Assembly (NCBI GenBank): GCA_017511205.1 | Contig: JAFWLE010000001.1 | Span: 1-53,791, forward strand | From: Candidatus Saccharimonadota bacterium | GTDB taxonomy: Bacteria > Patescibacteriota > Saccharimonadia > Saccharimonadales > Saccharimonadaceae | Reading direction: 5' to 3' | Length of the DNA: 53,791 nucleotides | In this document: in pieces, positions 30,163 to 39,029 of the stretch | Layout: each line of letters begins with the position of its first letter | How positions within the stretch are numbered: position 1 is the stretch's first letter | Notes under the pieces: generated by a model | The model's database searches: none | Told to the model about the DNA's origin: nothing | What the model saw: only the letters and a program-made list of their open reading frames with translations | Position numbers and translations under genes: made by a program

Positions 30163-31296
30163 ATGAAGAAGAATAAGCAGAAAAAGAAGCGAGATAGTTC
30201 GAAAATTTTCGGGTTGGTAGCTTTAGGAATTTTTGCGATGGCGATGGTTCTGACAGTGATTGGAATGTCGCAAACCGTAAGTGAAATAGATAAAGTGGCG
30301 ATTTCGCACTCTCCGGACGTGATTTTAGCGAATGCGGGAGTTGCGGATGGCAAAGATGTGTTTTTGTCGGTGATGTATTTTGATGAAAGATCAGATGAAT
30401 GTGTAAACATGTATGATATGGCTCAGAAAGAGGCTTTGGAAGCGAGACAGTTTGAGTGGAGTCGATGTGGATACCATAATAAGACAATTGAAAAAGGTTT
30501 GGTAGAATATGAGCTAGGTGAAGATTATTTGCCGGTGGCAAAAGGTGGTAATTTGACTCCGAACCGTGGTTTGAAAGATTTGACGCGTTGGTTCGATGAA
30601 GTAGAAGGTAAAAGCGCTAATTATATTGGAAATTTGAAATTGGATTATAAAGCTGATGGGGCGGAGTTTTCGTTTTATCAAAGTAATTTTTACCCTCTAG
30701 ATGAAGTGAAATTTAGTGATGGGGACATTGTGAATGAAGATGGACACAATCATTTGTTCACGATGAACTTTGTGGTGCCATTTACGGTTTTGAAGAGCGG
30801 GAATGAAAGGTTTGAAATTACGGCAGATGATGATACTTTTGTGTTTGTGGGTAATAAACTAGCGATTGATATGGGTGGTATACACAATGCAACGACTGGG
30901 CACTTTGAAATTACGGAAGCTGGTGAAGTATATGCGGGTGTGGAGGATGAAGATCTGGCTTATACGGGGATAAATGTGGAAGATGGTGATGCGATGGTGC
31001 GAATTTTCCATGCTGATCGTGATTCGGATGAGTCAGTGTTTAAAATCAAATTTGCGGGTATGAATTTGGGCGTGACAGATGCGAAACTAGCAAATCGAAA
31101 GGGTGATGGGCTTCAGATTGCATATGATCCGACGGATCCGACGTATGTGGCGCCACTCGGTGAGAGTTCAGTTGTGAAACCGGATGGAACGAAAGGTTTT
31201 ATGATAATGGCGACGATTGAGGGGGTTTTAATAGTAGTTTTGGCAGTATTTCTGATGGTTTCAATCAAGACTCTGATAAAGAAAAATATTAAGTAG
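30163..31296 (+). CDS. Fibro-slime/PA14-like domain protein anchored at both ends
   Basis: The 377-residue protein has an N-terminal TM (IFGLVALGIFAMAMVLTVIG), an extracellular domain of about 290 residues and a C-terminal TM (GFMIMATIEGVLIVVLAVFL) followed by a basic tail. The central ITADDDTFVFVGNKLAIDMG followed by GIHNATTGHFEI is the fibro-slime signature (DDxxxxFVxxKLxxDxGGxH), a PA14-related beta fold usually involved in binding carbohydrate or surfaces. Two cysteines near the start (SDECVNM, WSRCGYHN) may form a disulfide. The ATG at 30163, with GGAG eight bases before it, is the start. It is likely an adhesin-like envelope protein. Confidence 0.78.
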   Translation: MKKNKQKKKRDSSKIFGLVALGIFAMAMVLTVIGMSQTVSEIDKVAISHSPDVILANAGVADGKDVFLSVMYFDERSDECVNMYDMAQKEALEARQFEWSRCGYHNKTIEKGLVEYELGEDYLPVAKGGNLTPNRGLKDLTRWFDEVEGKSANYIGNLKLDYKADGAEFSFYQSNFYPLDEVKFSDGDIVNEDGHNHLFTMNFVVPFTVLKSGNERFEITADDDTFVFVGNKLAIDMGGIHNATTGHFEITEAGEVYAGVEDEDLAYTGINVEDGDAMVRIFHADRDSDESVFKIKFAGMNLGVTDAKLANRKGDGLQIAYDPTDPTYVAPLGESSVVKPDGTKGFMIMATIEGVLIVVLAVFLMVSIKTLIKKNIK

Positions 31297-31300
31297 TAGG

Positions 31301-31633
31301 CTATTTCTTGGGAGTACCGATATTGGCGGCGTGACCGTATTCTGGTAGAATAATTTGATGTTTTTTACCGTGATGGTCGTAGAGCGGAATATTTAGTTCG
31401 GTGGAGAGAGTATTGACGATGGTAGCGCCGATACGAAGACCAGTGAAGGAACCGGGACCAGACATAAAAGTGATTTTTTTGATATCCGACCAGTCTTTTT
31501 TGTTTTCCTTTAGTTTATCTTTGATAAAATGTAATAGTTTTTCGGCAAGATCATTAGCAAAGGTATATTTATATTCATGGTCGTCTAGTCGTAAAATAGT
31601 TTCTGGAGTGGAGGTATCTAAATATAAATTCAT
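31301..31633 (-). CDS. tsaB: TsaB-like protein, N-terminal half only
   Basis: TsaB is the scaffold and partner of TsaD in making the tRNA t6A37 modification. The 110-residue protein contains the N-terminal ASKHA fold with LYLDTSTPETILRL and the signature MSGPGSFTGLRIGATIVNTL, but it ends where other TsaB proteins (about 220 residues) continue with a second lobe. The TsaD-contacting N-terminal helices are retained, so a functional minimal TsaB is plausible; a recent truncation is less so because the frame is otherwise clean. It overlaps tsaE by four bases (ATGA), a conserved pairing. Confidence 0.85.
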   Translation of the reverse strand: MNLYLDTSTPETILRLDDHEYKYTFANDLAEKLLHFIKDKLKENKKDWSDIKKITFMSGPGSFTGLRIGATIVNTLSTELNIPLYDHHGKKHQIILPEYGHAANIGTPKK

Positions 31634-32031
31634 GATATGATTCTTCCTCCTGCTTCGTCGTAGGCTATTTTGATGATGATTCTATCTTTAGGCAATAAAT
31701 CGGAGACAGTGTCACTCCATTCAATAATTGTAATGGTATTTTTGTCGCTAATTGATTCGTTGAGGTCTTCAGCCATAAGACCAGGATCTTTGAGACGGTA
31801 AAAATCATAATGGACGAGGCGATTGCCGCTTGGCATGGCATAGGTTTTGGAGATGGTGAAGCTAGGACTGGTGATGGGCTCCTTGATGCCAAGGCCTTTA
31901 GCGAGGCCGCGAACAAAGGTGGTTTTGCCAACACCAACGTCGCCAATGAGCTCAATGACGGTTGGAGGCTTAATTTTGGTGGCATACTTTCGACCAAAAT
32001 CGAGCATTTCTTGTTCTGAATCGATTTTCAT
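31630..32031 (-). CDS. tsaE: TsaE, tRNA t6A biosynthesis ATPase
   Basis: TsaE is the ATPase that recycles the TsaBD complex in t6A formation. The 133 residues show Walker A IGDVGVGKTTFVRGL, SPSFTISKTY, the HYDFYRL motif and IIEWSD. The start at 32031 is used; an in-frame opening to 32397 lies antisense to murC and is not part of the gene. The minus-strand TATAAT (32046-32041) lies nine bases before the ATG. tsaB follows with an ATGA overlap. tsaD is not in the window. Confidence 0.93.
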   Translation of the reverse strand: MKIDSEQEMLDFGRKYATKIKPPTVIELIGDVGVGKTTFVRGLAKGLGIKEPITSPSFTISKTYAMPSGNRLVHYDFYRLKDPGLMAEDLNESISDKNTITIIEWSDTVSDLLPKDRIIIKIAYDEAGGRIIS

Positions 32032-32033
32032 TG

Positions 32034-32046
32034 TATAATTATTATA
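32034..32046. promoter_or_regulatory. Interlocked divergent -10 boxes for tsaE-tsaB and murC
   Basis: TATAATTATTATA contains a plus-strand TATAAT (32034-32039) and a minus-strand TATAAT (32046-32041), each nine bases from its ATG. The start codons are only 17 bases apart. The two start sites would overlap, so firing is likely to be mutually exclusive. Confidence 0.75.
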
Positions 32047-32048
32047 GC

Positions 32049-33278
32049 ATGAAAATATATATCTCTGGAATATCTGGTACGGGAATGGGGCCGCTAGCTT
32101 TGATGGCGAAGCAGGCGGGAATGGAAGTTTGTGGTTCGGATCTCGAGGAGGGGGCGATTTACGATGAACTAAAACACGCTGGGATAGAAGTGAAAATTGG
32201 TGAACAAGACGGTGAGTTTTTGCAAGAAAAAATAGAAGAAGGTCTGGACTGGTTTGTGTATACTTCGGCTCTACCAAAAGATCATCCGGAACTTGTATTA
32301 GCAAAAGGAGCTGGCGTAAAATGTACGAAGCGAGATGATTTGACGGCGTATTTGGTAGATGAGCTGGGCTTAAAAATGGTGGCAGTAGCGGGTACACATG
32401 GTAAGACTACTACGACGGCGATGATTGCATGGGCGGCACTAGAATTATATTTACCAGTTTCTTATATAGTGGGGACAACTTTAGGTTTTGCAAGATCCGG
32501 TTCGTATAAACCGGGAGATCAATATTTTGTGTATGAAGCAGATGAGTATGATCGCAATTTTTTGAAGTATCATCCATGGTTGGCGGTGATTCCGACGATT
32601 TCGTATGACCATCCAGATATTTATCCAACGGAAGATGATTACAAAAAAGCTTTTTTGCAGTTTAAGTCACAGTCAAAAAAGGTGATTGCAGGCGAATTTT
32701 TGGATAGTGATTTTGAACTAGCTGGAGAAGTGAGGCGTAAAGATGCTGGTTTGGCCTTTTTAGCTGTGAGGGAAATATTGAATGATCTGGGGCTTACGGT
32801 TGACGAATCGAAGATTAGGCAAATTTTGAATGAATTTCCGGGAGTAGGGCGGAGATTTGAAAGAATTTGTAATGGACTTTATTCGGATTATGCGCATCAT
32901 CCAGAAGAAATTGCGGCGACTATGGAAATTGCGCAGGAAGAATGTGAGAGGCTACATAAAAGAGGCATAGTAGTGGTTTATCAACCACATCAGAATACTA
33001 GACAATATGAAGTGCGTGAAGAATACCATGATGCTTTTGAAGGTGCGGATAAGATTTATTGGCTCCCGACCTTTCTGACGCGTGAAAATCCAGATTTGCC
33101 TGTGTTAACGCCGCAGGATTTGGCTAAAGAGTTAAAAAACAAAGATGCAGTGAGCTTGGCGGACTTATCTAAGGGGTTAGAAACTGCTGTGAGAAATGAT
33201 TTGAGAGATGGATACTTGGTGGTTTTGATGACAGCTGGGCCGGCAGACAAGTGGTTAAGGAAAAGATTTAGTAAATAA
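32049..33278 (+). CDS. murC: UDP-N-acetylmuramate-L-alanine ligase
   Basis: MurC adds L-Ala to UDP-MurNAc in peptidoglycan precursor synthesis. The 409-residue Mur ligase has the N-terminal Rossmann MKIYISGISGTGMGPLA, P-loop VAGTHGKTTTTAMI, the Glu/Asp metal region YEADEYDRNFL, H-bond motif ISYDHPDIYP, the substrate loop PGVGRRFE, and DYAHHPEEI with YQPHQNTR of the C-terminal domain. It is a little shorter than usual (about 450) and could also be a MurC-like ligase such as Mpl; the HHP and PHQ-TR motifs favour MurC. With murB in the same window, peptidoglycan synthesis is intact here. Confidence 0.93.
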   Translation: MKIYISGISGTGMGPLALMAKQAGMEVCGSDLEEGAIYDELKHAGIEVKIGEQDGEFLQEKIEEGLDWFVYTSALPKDHPELVLAKGAGVKCTKRDDLTAYLVDELGLKMVAVAGTHGKTTTTAMIAWAALELYLPVSYIVGTTLGFARSGSYKPGDQYFVYEADEYDRNFLKYHPWLAVIPTISYDHPDIYPTEDDYKKAFLQFKSQSKKVIAGEFLDSDFELAGEVRRKDAGLAFLAVREILNDLGLTVDESKIRQILNEFPGVGRRFERICNGLYSDYAHHPEEIAATMEIAQEECERLHKRGIVVVYQPHQNTRQYEVREEYHDAFEGADKIYWLPTFLTRENPDLPVLTPQDLAKELKNKDAVSLADLSKGLETAVRNDLRDGYLVVLMTAGPADKWLRKRFSK

Positions 33279-33331
33279 TTTTGATTTGGTGGATAGTTTG
33301 AAATGATTTTGCAGATTTTTTAAAAAAGTGT

Positions 33332-33360
33332 TTGCATTTTTATGGCGGTTGTGGTAAATT
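33332..33360 (+). promoter_or_regulatory. Promoter of the 1202-residue surface protein
   Basis: TTGCAT-N17-TAAATT; the ATG lies eight bases after the -10 box, with no Shine-Dalgarno sequence. Confidence 0.55.
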
Positions 33361-33368
33361 CATAGTAT

Positions 33369-36300
33369 ATGGACGGAAAGTGTCGAAAAAAAATTGGAGG
33401 TAGAAGGAAAATTCTTAGTAAGTTGATGGTTGCTGTTATTTTGCTGAGCTTTGTGGGGGTTGGTTTCTTAACTGGAGATGTTTTTGGCGAATCAGGTGAA
33501 GGTCAGGGTGGTGGTGCTACTTCGAAAAAAAATTGTAACAATAGTAAAACTTACGTGCTTGGCCCTCCATGTAGCGATGGGTTAGGCGGTGCGAACTGGG
33601 TGTTATTCAAAACAAAGAGTAAGACTCAAACGTATCCAAAATATGGTTTGTTTAAGGGTGGTCCTCGATACTGCAAAAATATTAGCGGGTATAATAAAAA
33701 TAAGCCACTATGCAGTCGAATTATTGCTTTGAAAGGCAGTGATAATGTGTATGACAGAAAGCTGGCAACGAGGTGTAGTAAAGAGAAGGGTTATGATTAC
33801 TATTTCGCGTATGTTCTTATTGGTTGGTGGGGTAATAAGAATAAAAGTCTTTATGGGAAGCCACAAAGGCAAAATGTACCCACTTATTGGGGTCCAATGG
33901 CTTACAATACTCCATTAAAAGGAGATAATGGTAAAAGTTATGAGTTAAAAGAAAATACAAAGAATACTTCGAATAAAATATCGAAAAGGTGGACAAAAAA
34001 GAGTGATGTTGACAAAATTATGAAAGAAGGGAAGCTAGATAAGCAAAGAGTTTCGGACAAAGTCGCTAAGCAGTATTATAAGATTTCTAGGAAGCAGGTT
34101 GATAGAGGGGCAATTACGGGAAAAGGGTATTTTTGTGTGGCAAAGCAGAAGGTAAAACTGTATCATATTCTTGTCGATGAATCAGGGTCGTTTGTAAAAT
34201 ATATACCGCCGGATAAAGGGTTGAGAAAAACGTATTTGGTAGATTATGGCGAAAAGAAAACGATAGCTACTAGTGGCGAAAAAAAGTATAAATTTACGGG
34301 GTACTTTAGGATAAATGATAAAAATGCAAAAAACGTAAAAGGTGCTGGTAGTGGGAACAAAAAATATACATTTAAAAATGGAGTGAAAAAGAATTACAAC
34401 GTTTATGCTGTTTTTACGAGTTCTCCACCAGAAACTCTTTATACTGATTTGTCCATTGATGTAAGTAATGTAGATGGTAAGGATGGAGATAAGGAATTTC
34501 AAAACAAGGTTTTTGCGAGACCTGGTAATAAGATAGTGTATCGGGCTATTTATAGCCCGGATCCACAGAAAGAGTACAGCAAGACGGCCAGTACAGTTAA
34601 AGTGAATGGTACAAAGGTCGATTATAAGGGAACGGTGGGCAAATCATTGCCTAATTGGGGAAACGCTTTTGAGGTTGGTGAGAGTGGTCAAAAATGGAGA
34701 GACACTTTTAGCTATACGAAGGGGAGTTATGGTGATAAAACTGAGTATAGTAGTACGAAACAGACCATAGAGATAGAAGAAAGTGACGTAGGGAAGGAGT
34801 TAGCAGAGAAGGCTTGGACTACTAGGACTGCAAGTGTGACTACTCCTGATATGACTAAAAGGGATAATAACGATGTGAACATTGTCACTAACGAAGGGGT
34901 AACAGATACTGCATATGTGAGAGTGCCTTATAATTTTAAGACGGGGGTTTTAGTTGATCCGTCGGCTAAAGGTGTATGGTATGCTGGTGAGGAAGTGAGT
35001 ACTAAGGGAAGTGTCAGAATAAAGAATAAGGAGAATGATGAGACAACTAATGGTGGTAGTGATGAGGCTTATTCTACTAAGGCGGATGATGTAGTGGTGA
35101 AAAAAATAGTTTATATTTCTAATGTTGAGGTGGATGATGATGATGATTTATCAGATAATTGTAGTGTTGAAGATAATGATGGTGATGGTGTTCCAGATAA
35201 TGGCGAGGATCGTGATGGCGATGGCGTACTAGATAATTGTAACAGCGATGATGATGACGACGATGAAGCGATTTTCTCTGGTGATGAGTATACTAGATTT
35301 GGGGGTAGTGAAAATGATCTTGTTATAGAGTCTGTTGGTAAGGTAGGTGATAGTATAAAAACCGTTACGATTCAGTCTCGTGAGGAGGATGGTGGTGGTG
35401 GCGAGTTAGCTAAGGGTAGTTGTTGGAAAACTGAGAGTAATGATTCGAACTTAAATTTGATGGTTTTTGCGAGCTGTTTAAATGAGTATGATATCGACGA
35501 GTATGATATAACTGTTCAATTGCGACGTTCTGGCGATTCTAAGGATTCCTATGCAGTATTTGGCCTTTCGATTGAAGATGCTGAGGCAGAAGGAGGTGAA
35601 GAAGGGGGTGAGGAAGGTGGTGAAGAAGGGGGTAACGGTGTGGATTGTGCTGATAGTGACGACCCATCTTGTGATGGAGCTAGTGATGAGGGAATAGTAA
35701 TTGAAGGTGTAGGTAGGGACTTTGATGGTTTTTGCGAGAAGGTCAATGGGACTGATTGTGTGGCTAGTGACGCTCCGGAATTTACAGGAAATTATAGTAG
35801 CGGAGAAGGGAGAGAACGGGATATTAGCTTTCAGATTCCGGATTTGACTGCTGGCTCAACGGTTTGTGTGACACTTGCGGTCTTTCCGGCTGATAGTGGA
35901 GGCGATGATAATATAGATAAAGAAGTTTATAGTAATTCTTGGAGGATTTCTGAACCTCAATGCCAAAAGGTGGCGAAAAAACCAAGTTTACAAGTTTGGG
36001 GTGGAAATGTCTTTAGTTACGGTAAGCTGAAAACGCCGACGGCAGATAAAAAGGTTCTTAATGGCTATACATATGGACGTACGTTTGGCTCTTGGGGTGA
36101 ACTAGGTGTGATTGATTTTAATGGTGTGGATGGATTCGATAGTGGGGCTGGCCTAGGTTATACTTTTAATTCAAATGGTACGCTTTGGCCGAGCTATAAT
36201 ATTGGTGATGGTTTTGGTAATAATGTCGGTGGTTTTGGTGGCAACTTACCTGGTGGTAATGACAAGCTAATGAGTACACTTACTATACCAAATACCAACG

Positions 36301-36977
36301 TGAGCTCTGGTATGACTAGATTATCGTCAGTGAGTCAAAATATGAATAAAGAGAAGAGCTCGATTATTTCTCAGCTGGCTTACAAGGGAAATGCCAATAT
36401 TAAGTCGTATACAGATTTACGGTTAAATGATAGTGGCAATTTGAAAGACGAAAAACGTCATATTTATTATTACTATGGTGGCAGCAAGGATATAACAATT
36501 AAGCAGGGGCAGACATTATGGAAGAATATGGTACAAGTAGTGCATTCTAGAGAGAATATAATTATCCAGGGCGATCTTCTGTATGATTATAATTTAACTA
36601 GTTATTCGGAGATACCTAAATTGGTGATATATGCGGAAAAAGACGTGAAGATTGCTTGTGGAGTGAAGAGAATTGATGCATTAATTATCGCAAAGAATGT
36701 GAATACCTGCTACGATTCTAATAATATGAGTTCACCAAAGAATTCGAATCAATTGATGGTAAATGGTGCGATTATCGCGGATAATTTAGTGGCAAATCGA
36801 ACTTATGGTGCGGCGACGGGTGCCAATTCAATGATTCCTTCAGAAATCATTACTTTTGACCCGACGCTTTATGAATGGGCAGAAAGAGAAGAAGATAATT
36901 CAGGGACACCAGAAAAGAATGATGATGGTTCGTATTTGACTATTACGCACTTGAGAGAAGTTGCTCCTAGGAGATAG
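33369..36977 (+). CDS. Giant secreted surface protein (1202 residues)
   Basis: After a basic start and a signal segment (LMVAVILLSFVGVGFL) comes a Cys- and Lys-rich N-terminal domain with CGS/CSRI/CSKEKG cysteines (50-270). A beta-rich middle follows (370-570). An acidic segment then resembles calcium-binding thrombospondin type 3 repeats (NDGDGVPDNGEDRDGDGVLD, near 600-625). A Gly/Glu repeat (EEGGEEGGEEGG, about 745) and a domain with paired cysteines (CADSDDPSC) come next. The last 330 residues start at PSLQVWGGNVFSYGKL and contain right-handed-helix-like stretches (VVHSRENIIIQGDLLYDYN, IVGAIIADNLVA-type). No C-terminal anchor or LPxTG is seen, so it may be released or held by other proteins. 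It is a probable adhesin or host-contact protein; homology was not checked. Confidence 0.75.
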   Translation: MDGKCRKKIGGRRKILSKLMVAVILLSFVGVGFLTGDVFGESGEGQGGGATSKKNCNNSKTYVLGPPCSDGLGGANWVLFKTKSKTQTYPKYGLFKGGPRYCKNISGYNKNKPLCSRIIALKGSDNVYDRKLATRCSKEKGYDYYFAYVLIGWWGNKNKSLYGKPQRQNVPTYWGPMAYNTPLKGDNGKSYELKENTKNTSNKISKRWTKKSDVDKIMKEGKLDKQRVSDKVAKQYYKISRKQVDRGAITGKGYFCVAKQKVKLYHILVDESGSFVKYIPPDKGLRKTYLVDYGEKKTIATSGEKKYKFTGYFRINDKNAKNVKGAGSGNKKYTFKNGVKKNYNVYAVFTSSPPETLYTDLSIDVSNVDGKDGDKEFQNKVFARPGNKIVYRAIYSPDPQKEYSKTASTVKVNGTKVDYKGTVGKSLPNWGNAFEVGESGQKWRDTFSYTKGSYGDKTEYSSTKQTIEIEESDVGKELAEKAWTTRTASVTTPDMTKRDNNDVNIVTNEGVTDTAYVRVPYNFKTGVLVDPSAKGVWYAGEEVSTKGSVRIKNKENDETTNGGSDEAYSTKADDVVVKKIVYISNVEVDDDDDLSDNCSVEDNDGDGVPDNGEDRDGDGVLDNCNSDDDDDDEAIFSGDEYTRFGGSENDLVIESVGKVGDSIKTVTIQSREEDGGGGELAKGSCWKTESNDSNLNLMVFASCLNEYDIDEYDITVQLRRSGDSKDSYAVFGLSIEDAEAEGGEEGGEEGGEEGGNGVDCADSDDPSCDGASDEGIVIEGVGRDFDGFCEKVNGTDCVASDAPEFTGNYSSGEGRERDISFQIPDLTAGSTVCVTLAVFPADSGGDDNIDKEVYSNSWRISEPQCQKVAKKPSLQVWGGNVFSYGKLKTPTADKKVLNGYTYGRTFGSWGELGVIDFNGVDGFDSGAGLGYTFNSNGTLWPSYNIGDGFGNNVGGFGGNLPGGNDKLMSTLTIPNTNVSSGMTRLSSVSQNMNKEKSSIISQLAYKGNANIKSYTDLRLNDSGNLKDEKRHIYYYYGGSKDITIKQGQTLWKNMVQVVHSRENIIIQGDLLYDYNLTSYSEIPKLVIYAEKDVKIACGVKRIDALIIAKNVNTCYDSNNMSSPKNSNQLMVNGAIIADNLVANRTYGAATGANSMIPSEIITFDPTLYEWAEREEDNSGTPEKNDDGSYLTITHLREVAPRR

Positions 36978-36997
36978 AAGCATGATATAATGGGGGA

Positions 36998-38347
36998 ATG
37001 AAGGCAAAAACTCAGTTTGTATGTCAGCAGTGTGGCGTTGCTTATGCTAAGTGGGTGGGGCAGTGCGCTAATTGTAAGGCTTGGAATTCCTTAGTTGAGC
37101 AGGTAGTGGAGCCAGAGCTCGGGAAAAAGGCTGCCATTGAAAAGGCAAAGACCAGTGGAAGGAAACTAGATTTTGTAAAAATGTCTACAGTGGTACCTTC
37201 GGATGCTAAAGCGAGACTTTCTACGGAGTTCAGGGATCTTGATACGGTACTTGGTGGCGGGATTCTGCTAGGTTCGGTGACACTACTAGCTGGTCAACCT
37301 GGGATTGGAAAATCTACACTTCTGATGCAAATTTGCGCTAGAATTGCGAAGAAACGTGATGTTTTATATATTTCGGGGGAGGAATCGGCGGGTCAAGTGA
37401 AACTACGGGCTGTGAGGCTGGGGGCAGATTCCGAAAAATTAAGCTTTGCAGCTTCGACTAGTGCGAATGATATTGCGAAAACAATTGAAACTGGTGAATT
37501 TGATTTAGTAATTGTAGATTCGATTCAGACGTTGGCGATGGATGAAATTTCTAGTGCGCCTGGTACGGTGTCACAAGTAACAAATTCAGGGAATTTGATT
37601 ATTAGAGCGGCGAAAAAAACTGATACGGCAGTAGTGATAGTGGGACATGTCACGAAGGAAGGGACTTTAGCTGGGCCGAAAGTACTAGAACATTTGGTGG
37701 ATGTGGTTTTGAATTTTGAAGGTGATAGATACGGTGGTTTTAAGACGGTGCGAGCAGTAAAGAATCGGTTTGGCTCGACGAATGAGGTGGCGATTTTTGA
37801 GATGCTGGGATCAGGGTTAAAAGAAGTACAAAATCCTTCAGCGGCTTTGCTTGCAGAAAGAACTAATACGGATGGTTCGATTATTCTTGCGACACTGAAT
37901 GGGAATCGGCCGATTTTAGTGGAGATTCAGGCTCTAGCGACGAAAACGAACTTTGGTTATCCGAAACGAACGGCTTCAGGGTTTGATTTGAATCGATTAA
38001 ATCTTTTAATTGCGGTGCTTGAAAGAAGGACAAAACTAAAACTATCTGATAAAGATATTTTTGTGAATGTAGTAGGTGGGATGAAATTGGCAGATTCGGC
38101 AGCTGATCTTGCGGTATGTATGGCAATTGCATCAGCGGTAGCAGGTAGGAAGCTTTCTGAAGATTATGTGGTGTTTGGTGAGGTGGGGCTAGGTGGAGAA
38201 ATTCGCTCGGCGTTTCGGGCAGATCAAAGAATTGCAGAAGCGAAGAAATTAGGATTCAAACACGCGATTGGACCAGCCACTATTCACGACAAATTTGTAG
38301 TGCCAGTGAAAGATTTACGTGAAACACTCATAAAATATGTTAAATAA
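36998..38347 (+). CDS. radA: DNA repair protein RadA
   Basis: RadA (Sms) is a RecA-like hexameric helicase that extends heteroduplex in recombination and natural transformation. The 449 residues show the N-terminal zinc finger CQQCGVAYAKWVGQCANCKAW, Walker A GQPGIGKSTLLMQ, Walker B LVIVDSIQTL, the RadA-specific KNRFG motif and the C-terminal Lon-like domain (VNVVGGMKLADSAADLAV, GEVGLGGEIR). TATAAT at 36986-36991 lies six bases before the ATG. It leads a row of recombination genes (radA, ruvC, ruvA). Its stop is at the left arm of the AT-rich palindrome that fills the gap to ruvC. Confidence 0.96.
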   Translation: MKAKTQFVCQQCGVAYAKWVGQCANCKAWNSLVEQVVEPELGKKAAIEKAKTSGRKLDFVKMSTVVPSDAKARLSTEFRDLDTVLGGGILLGSVTLLAGQPGIGKSTLLMQICARIAKKRDVLYISGEESAGQVKLRAVRLGADSEKLSFAASTSANDIAKTIETGEFDLVIVDSIQTLAMDEISSAPGTVSQVTNSGNLIIRAAKKTDTAVVIVGHVTKEGTLAGPKVLEHLVDVVLNFEGDRYGGFKTVRAVKNRFGSTNEVAIFEMLGSGLKEVQNPSAALLAERTNTDGSIILATLNGNRPILVEIQALATKTNFGYPKRTASGFDLNRLNLLIAVLERRTKLKLSDKDIFVNVVGGMKLADSAADLAVCMAIASAVAGRKLSEDYVVFGEVGLGGEIRSAFRADQRIAEAKKLGFKHAIGPATIHDKFVVPVKDLRETLIKYVK

Positions 38348-38501
38348 CAAATCATGCGATTTTATGAGAATTAAGCGCGCCCAAGAAAGTCCGAATAAAT
38401 TTCAGGAAAATTTCAACAGTTATTTGAAATTTTCCGCTCGGAAATTTATGAGAACTTTCCTGGCGCAAGCGACGACAGCTCATAAAATCGTATGATTTGT
38501 T
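38346..38501. repeat. AT-rich palindromic element between radA and ruvC
   Basis: The arms 38346-38368 and 38479-38501 pair at 22 of 23 positions. The left arm begins in the radA stop codon and the right arm ends on the first base of the ruvC -10 box. The core is homologous, in inverse orientation, to the element after lepA (66/84), including the shared CTCATAAAATCG ends. Confidence 0.94.
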
Positions 38502-38513
38502 ATAATAATATAT

Positions 38514-39029
38514 ATGAGGATTTTAGGAATTGATCCGGGACTGGGGATTTGTGGATTTGGTTTAATCAATACTTCGACGCGGGCGGGAGCAAAAGCACTT
38601 GATTTTGGTGCGGTGACGACGACTGTAGATGCGCCATTACCGTTTAGATTAAAAGAATTATATGATTCGTTAGTAGAAGTGTTTGAACAGACGAAACCAG
38701 AAATGGTGGCAGTGGAGAAATTGTTTTTTTCCAAGAATATCACTACGGGAATTGCGGTAGCAGAAGCGAGAGGGATTGTGCTTCTGGTAGCAGAGCAAAG
38801 AAACTTGCCAGTATACGAGTATTCTCCAAATGAGATTAAGAAATCGTTGACTGGATATGGCGCGGCGACAAAGACGCAGATTGAGGAGATGGTACGGATT
38901 CATTTGGGACTAGAGAAAAAACCGAAACCGGATGATGCGGCGGACGCGCTCGCAGTAGCGATTACTTGTAGTTTCTTATACAAAGAGGGGCCAGATGATA
39001 AATATAAGTTTTCTAATTCGCGTAAATGA
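38514..39029 (+). CDS. ruvC: Holliday junction resolvase RuvC
   Basis: RuvC cuts Holliday junctions. The 171-residue protein has the catalytic acidic residues in ILGIDPGLGICGFG, VAVEKLFFSKN and, at the end, KPDDAADALAVAI. The connecting helix YSPNEIKKSLTGYGAATKTQ is also typical. TATAAT (38501-38506) lies seven bases before the ATG; there is no ribosome binding site. ruvA follows after an 89-base gap filled by a palindromic element. ruvB is not in the window. Confidence 0.96.
   Translation: MRILGIDPGLGICGFGLINTSTRAGAKALDFGAVTTTVDAPLPFRLKELYDSLVEVFEQTKPEMVAVEKLFFSKNITTGIAVAEARGIVLLVAEQRNLPVYEYSPNEIKKSLTGYGAATKTQIEEMVRIHLGLEKKPKPDDAADALAVAITCSFLYKEGPDDKYKFSNSRK

Noticed and set aside
31630-32397. 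255-codon frame that would extend tsaE upstream to 32397
   Set aside because: The extra 122 codons lie antisense to murC, have no family similarity, and would bypass the TATAAT/ATG arrangement at 32031 where TsaE begins normally.
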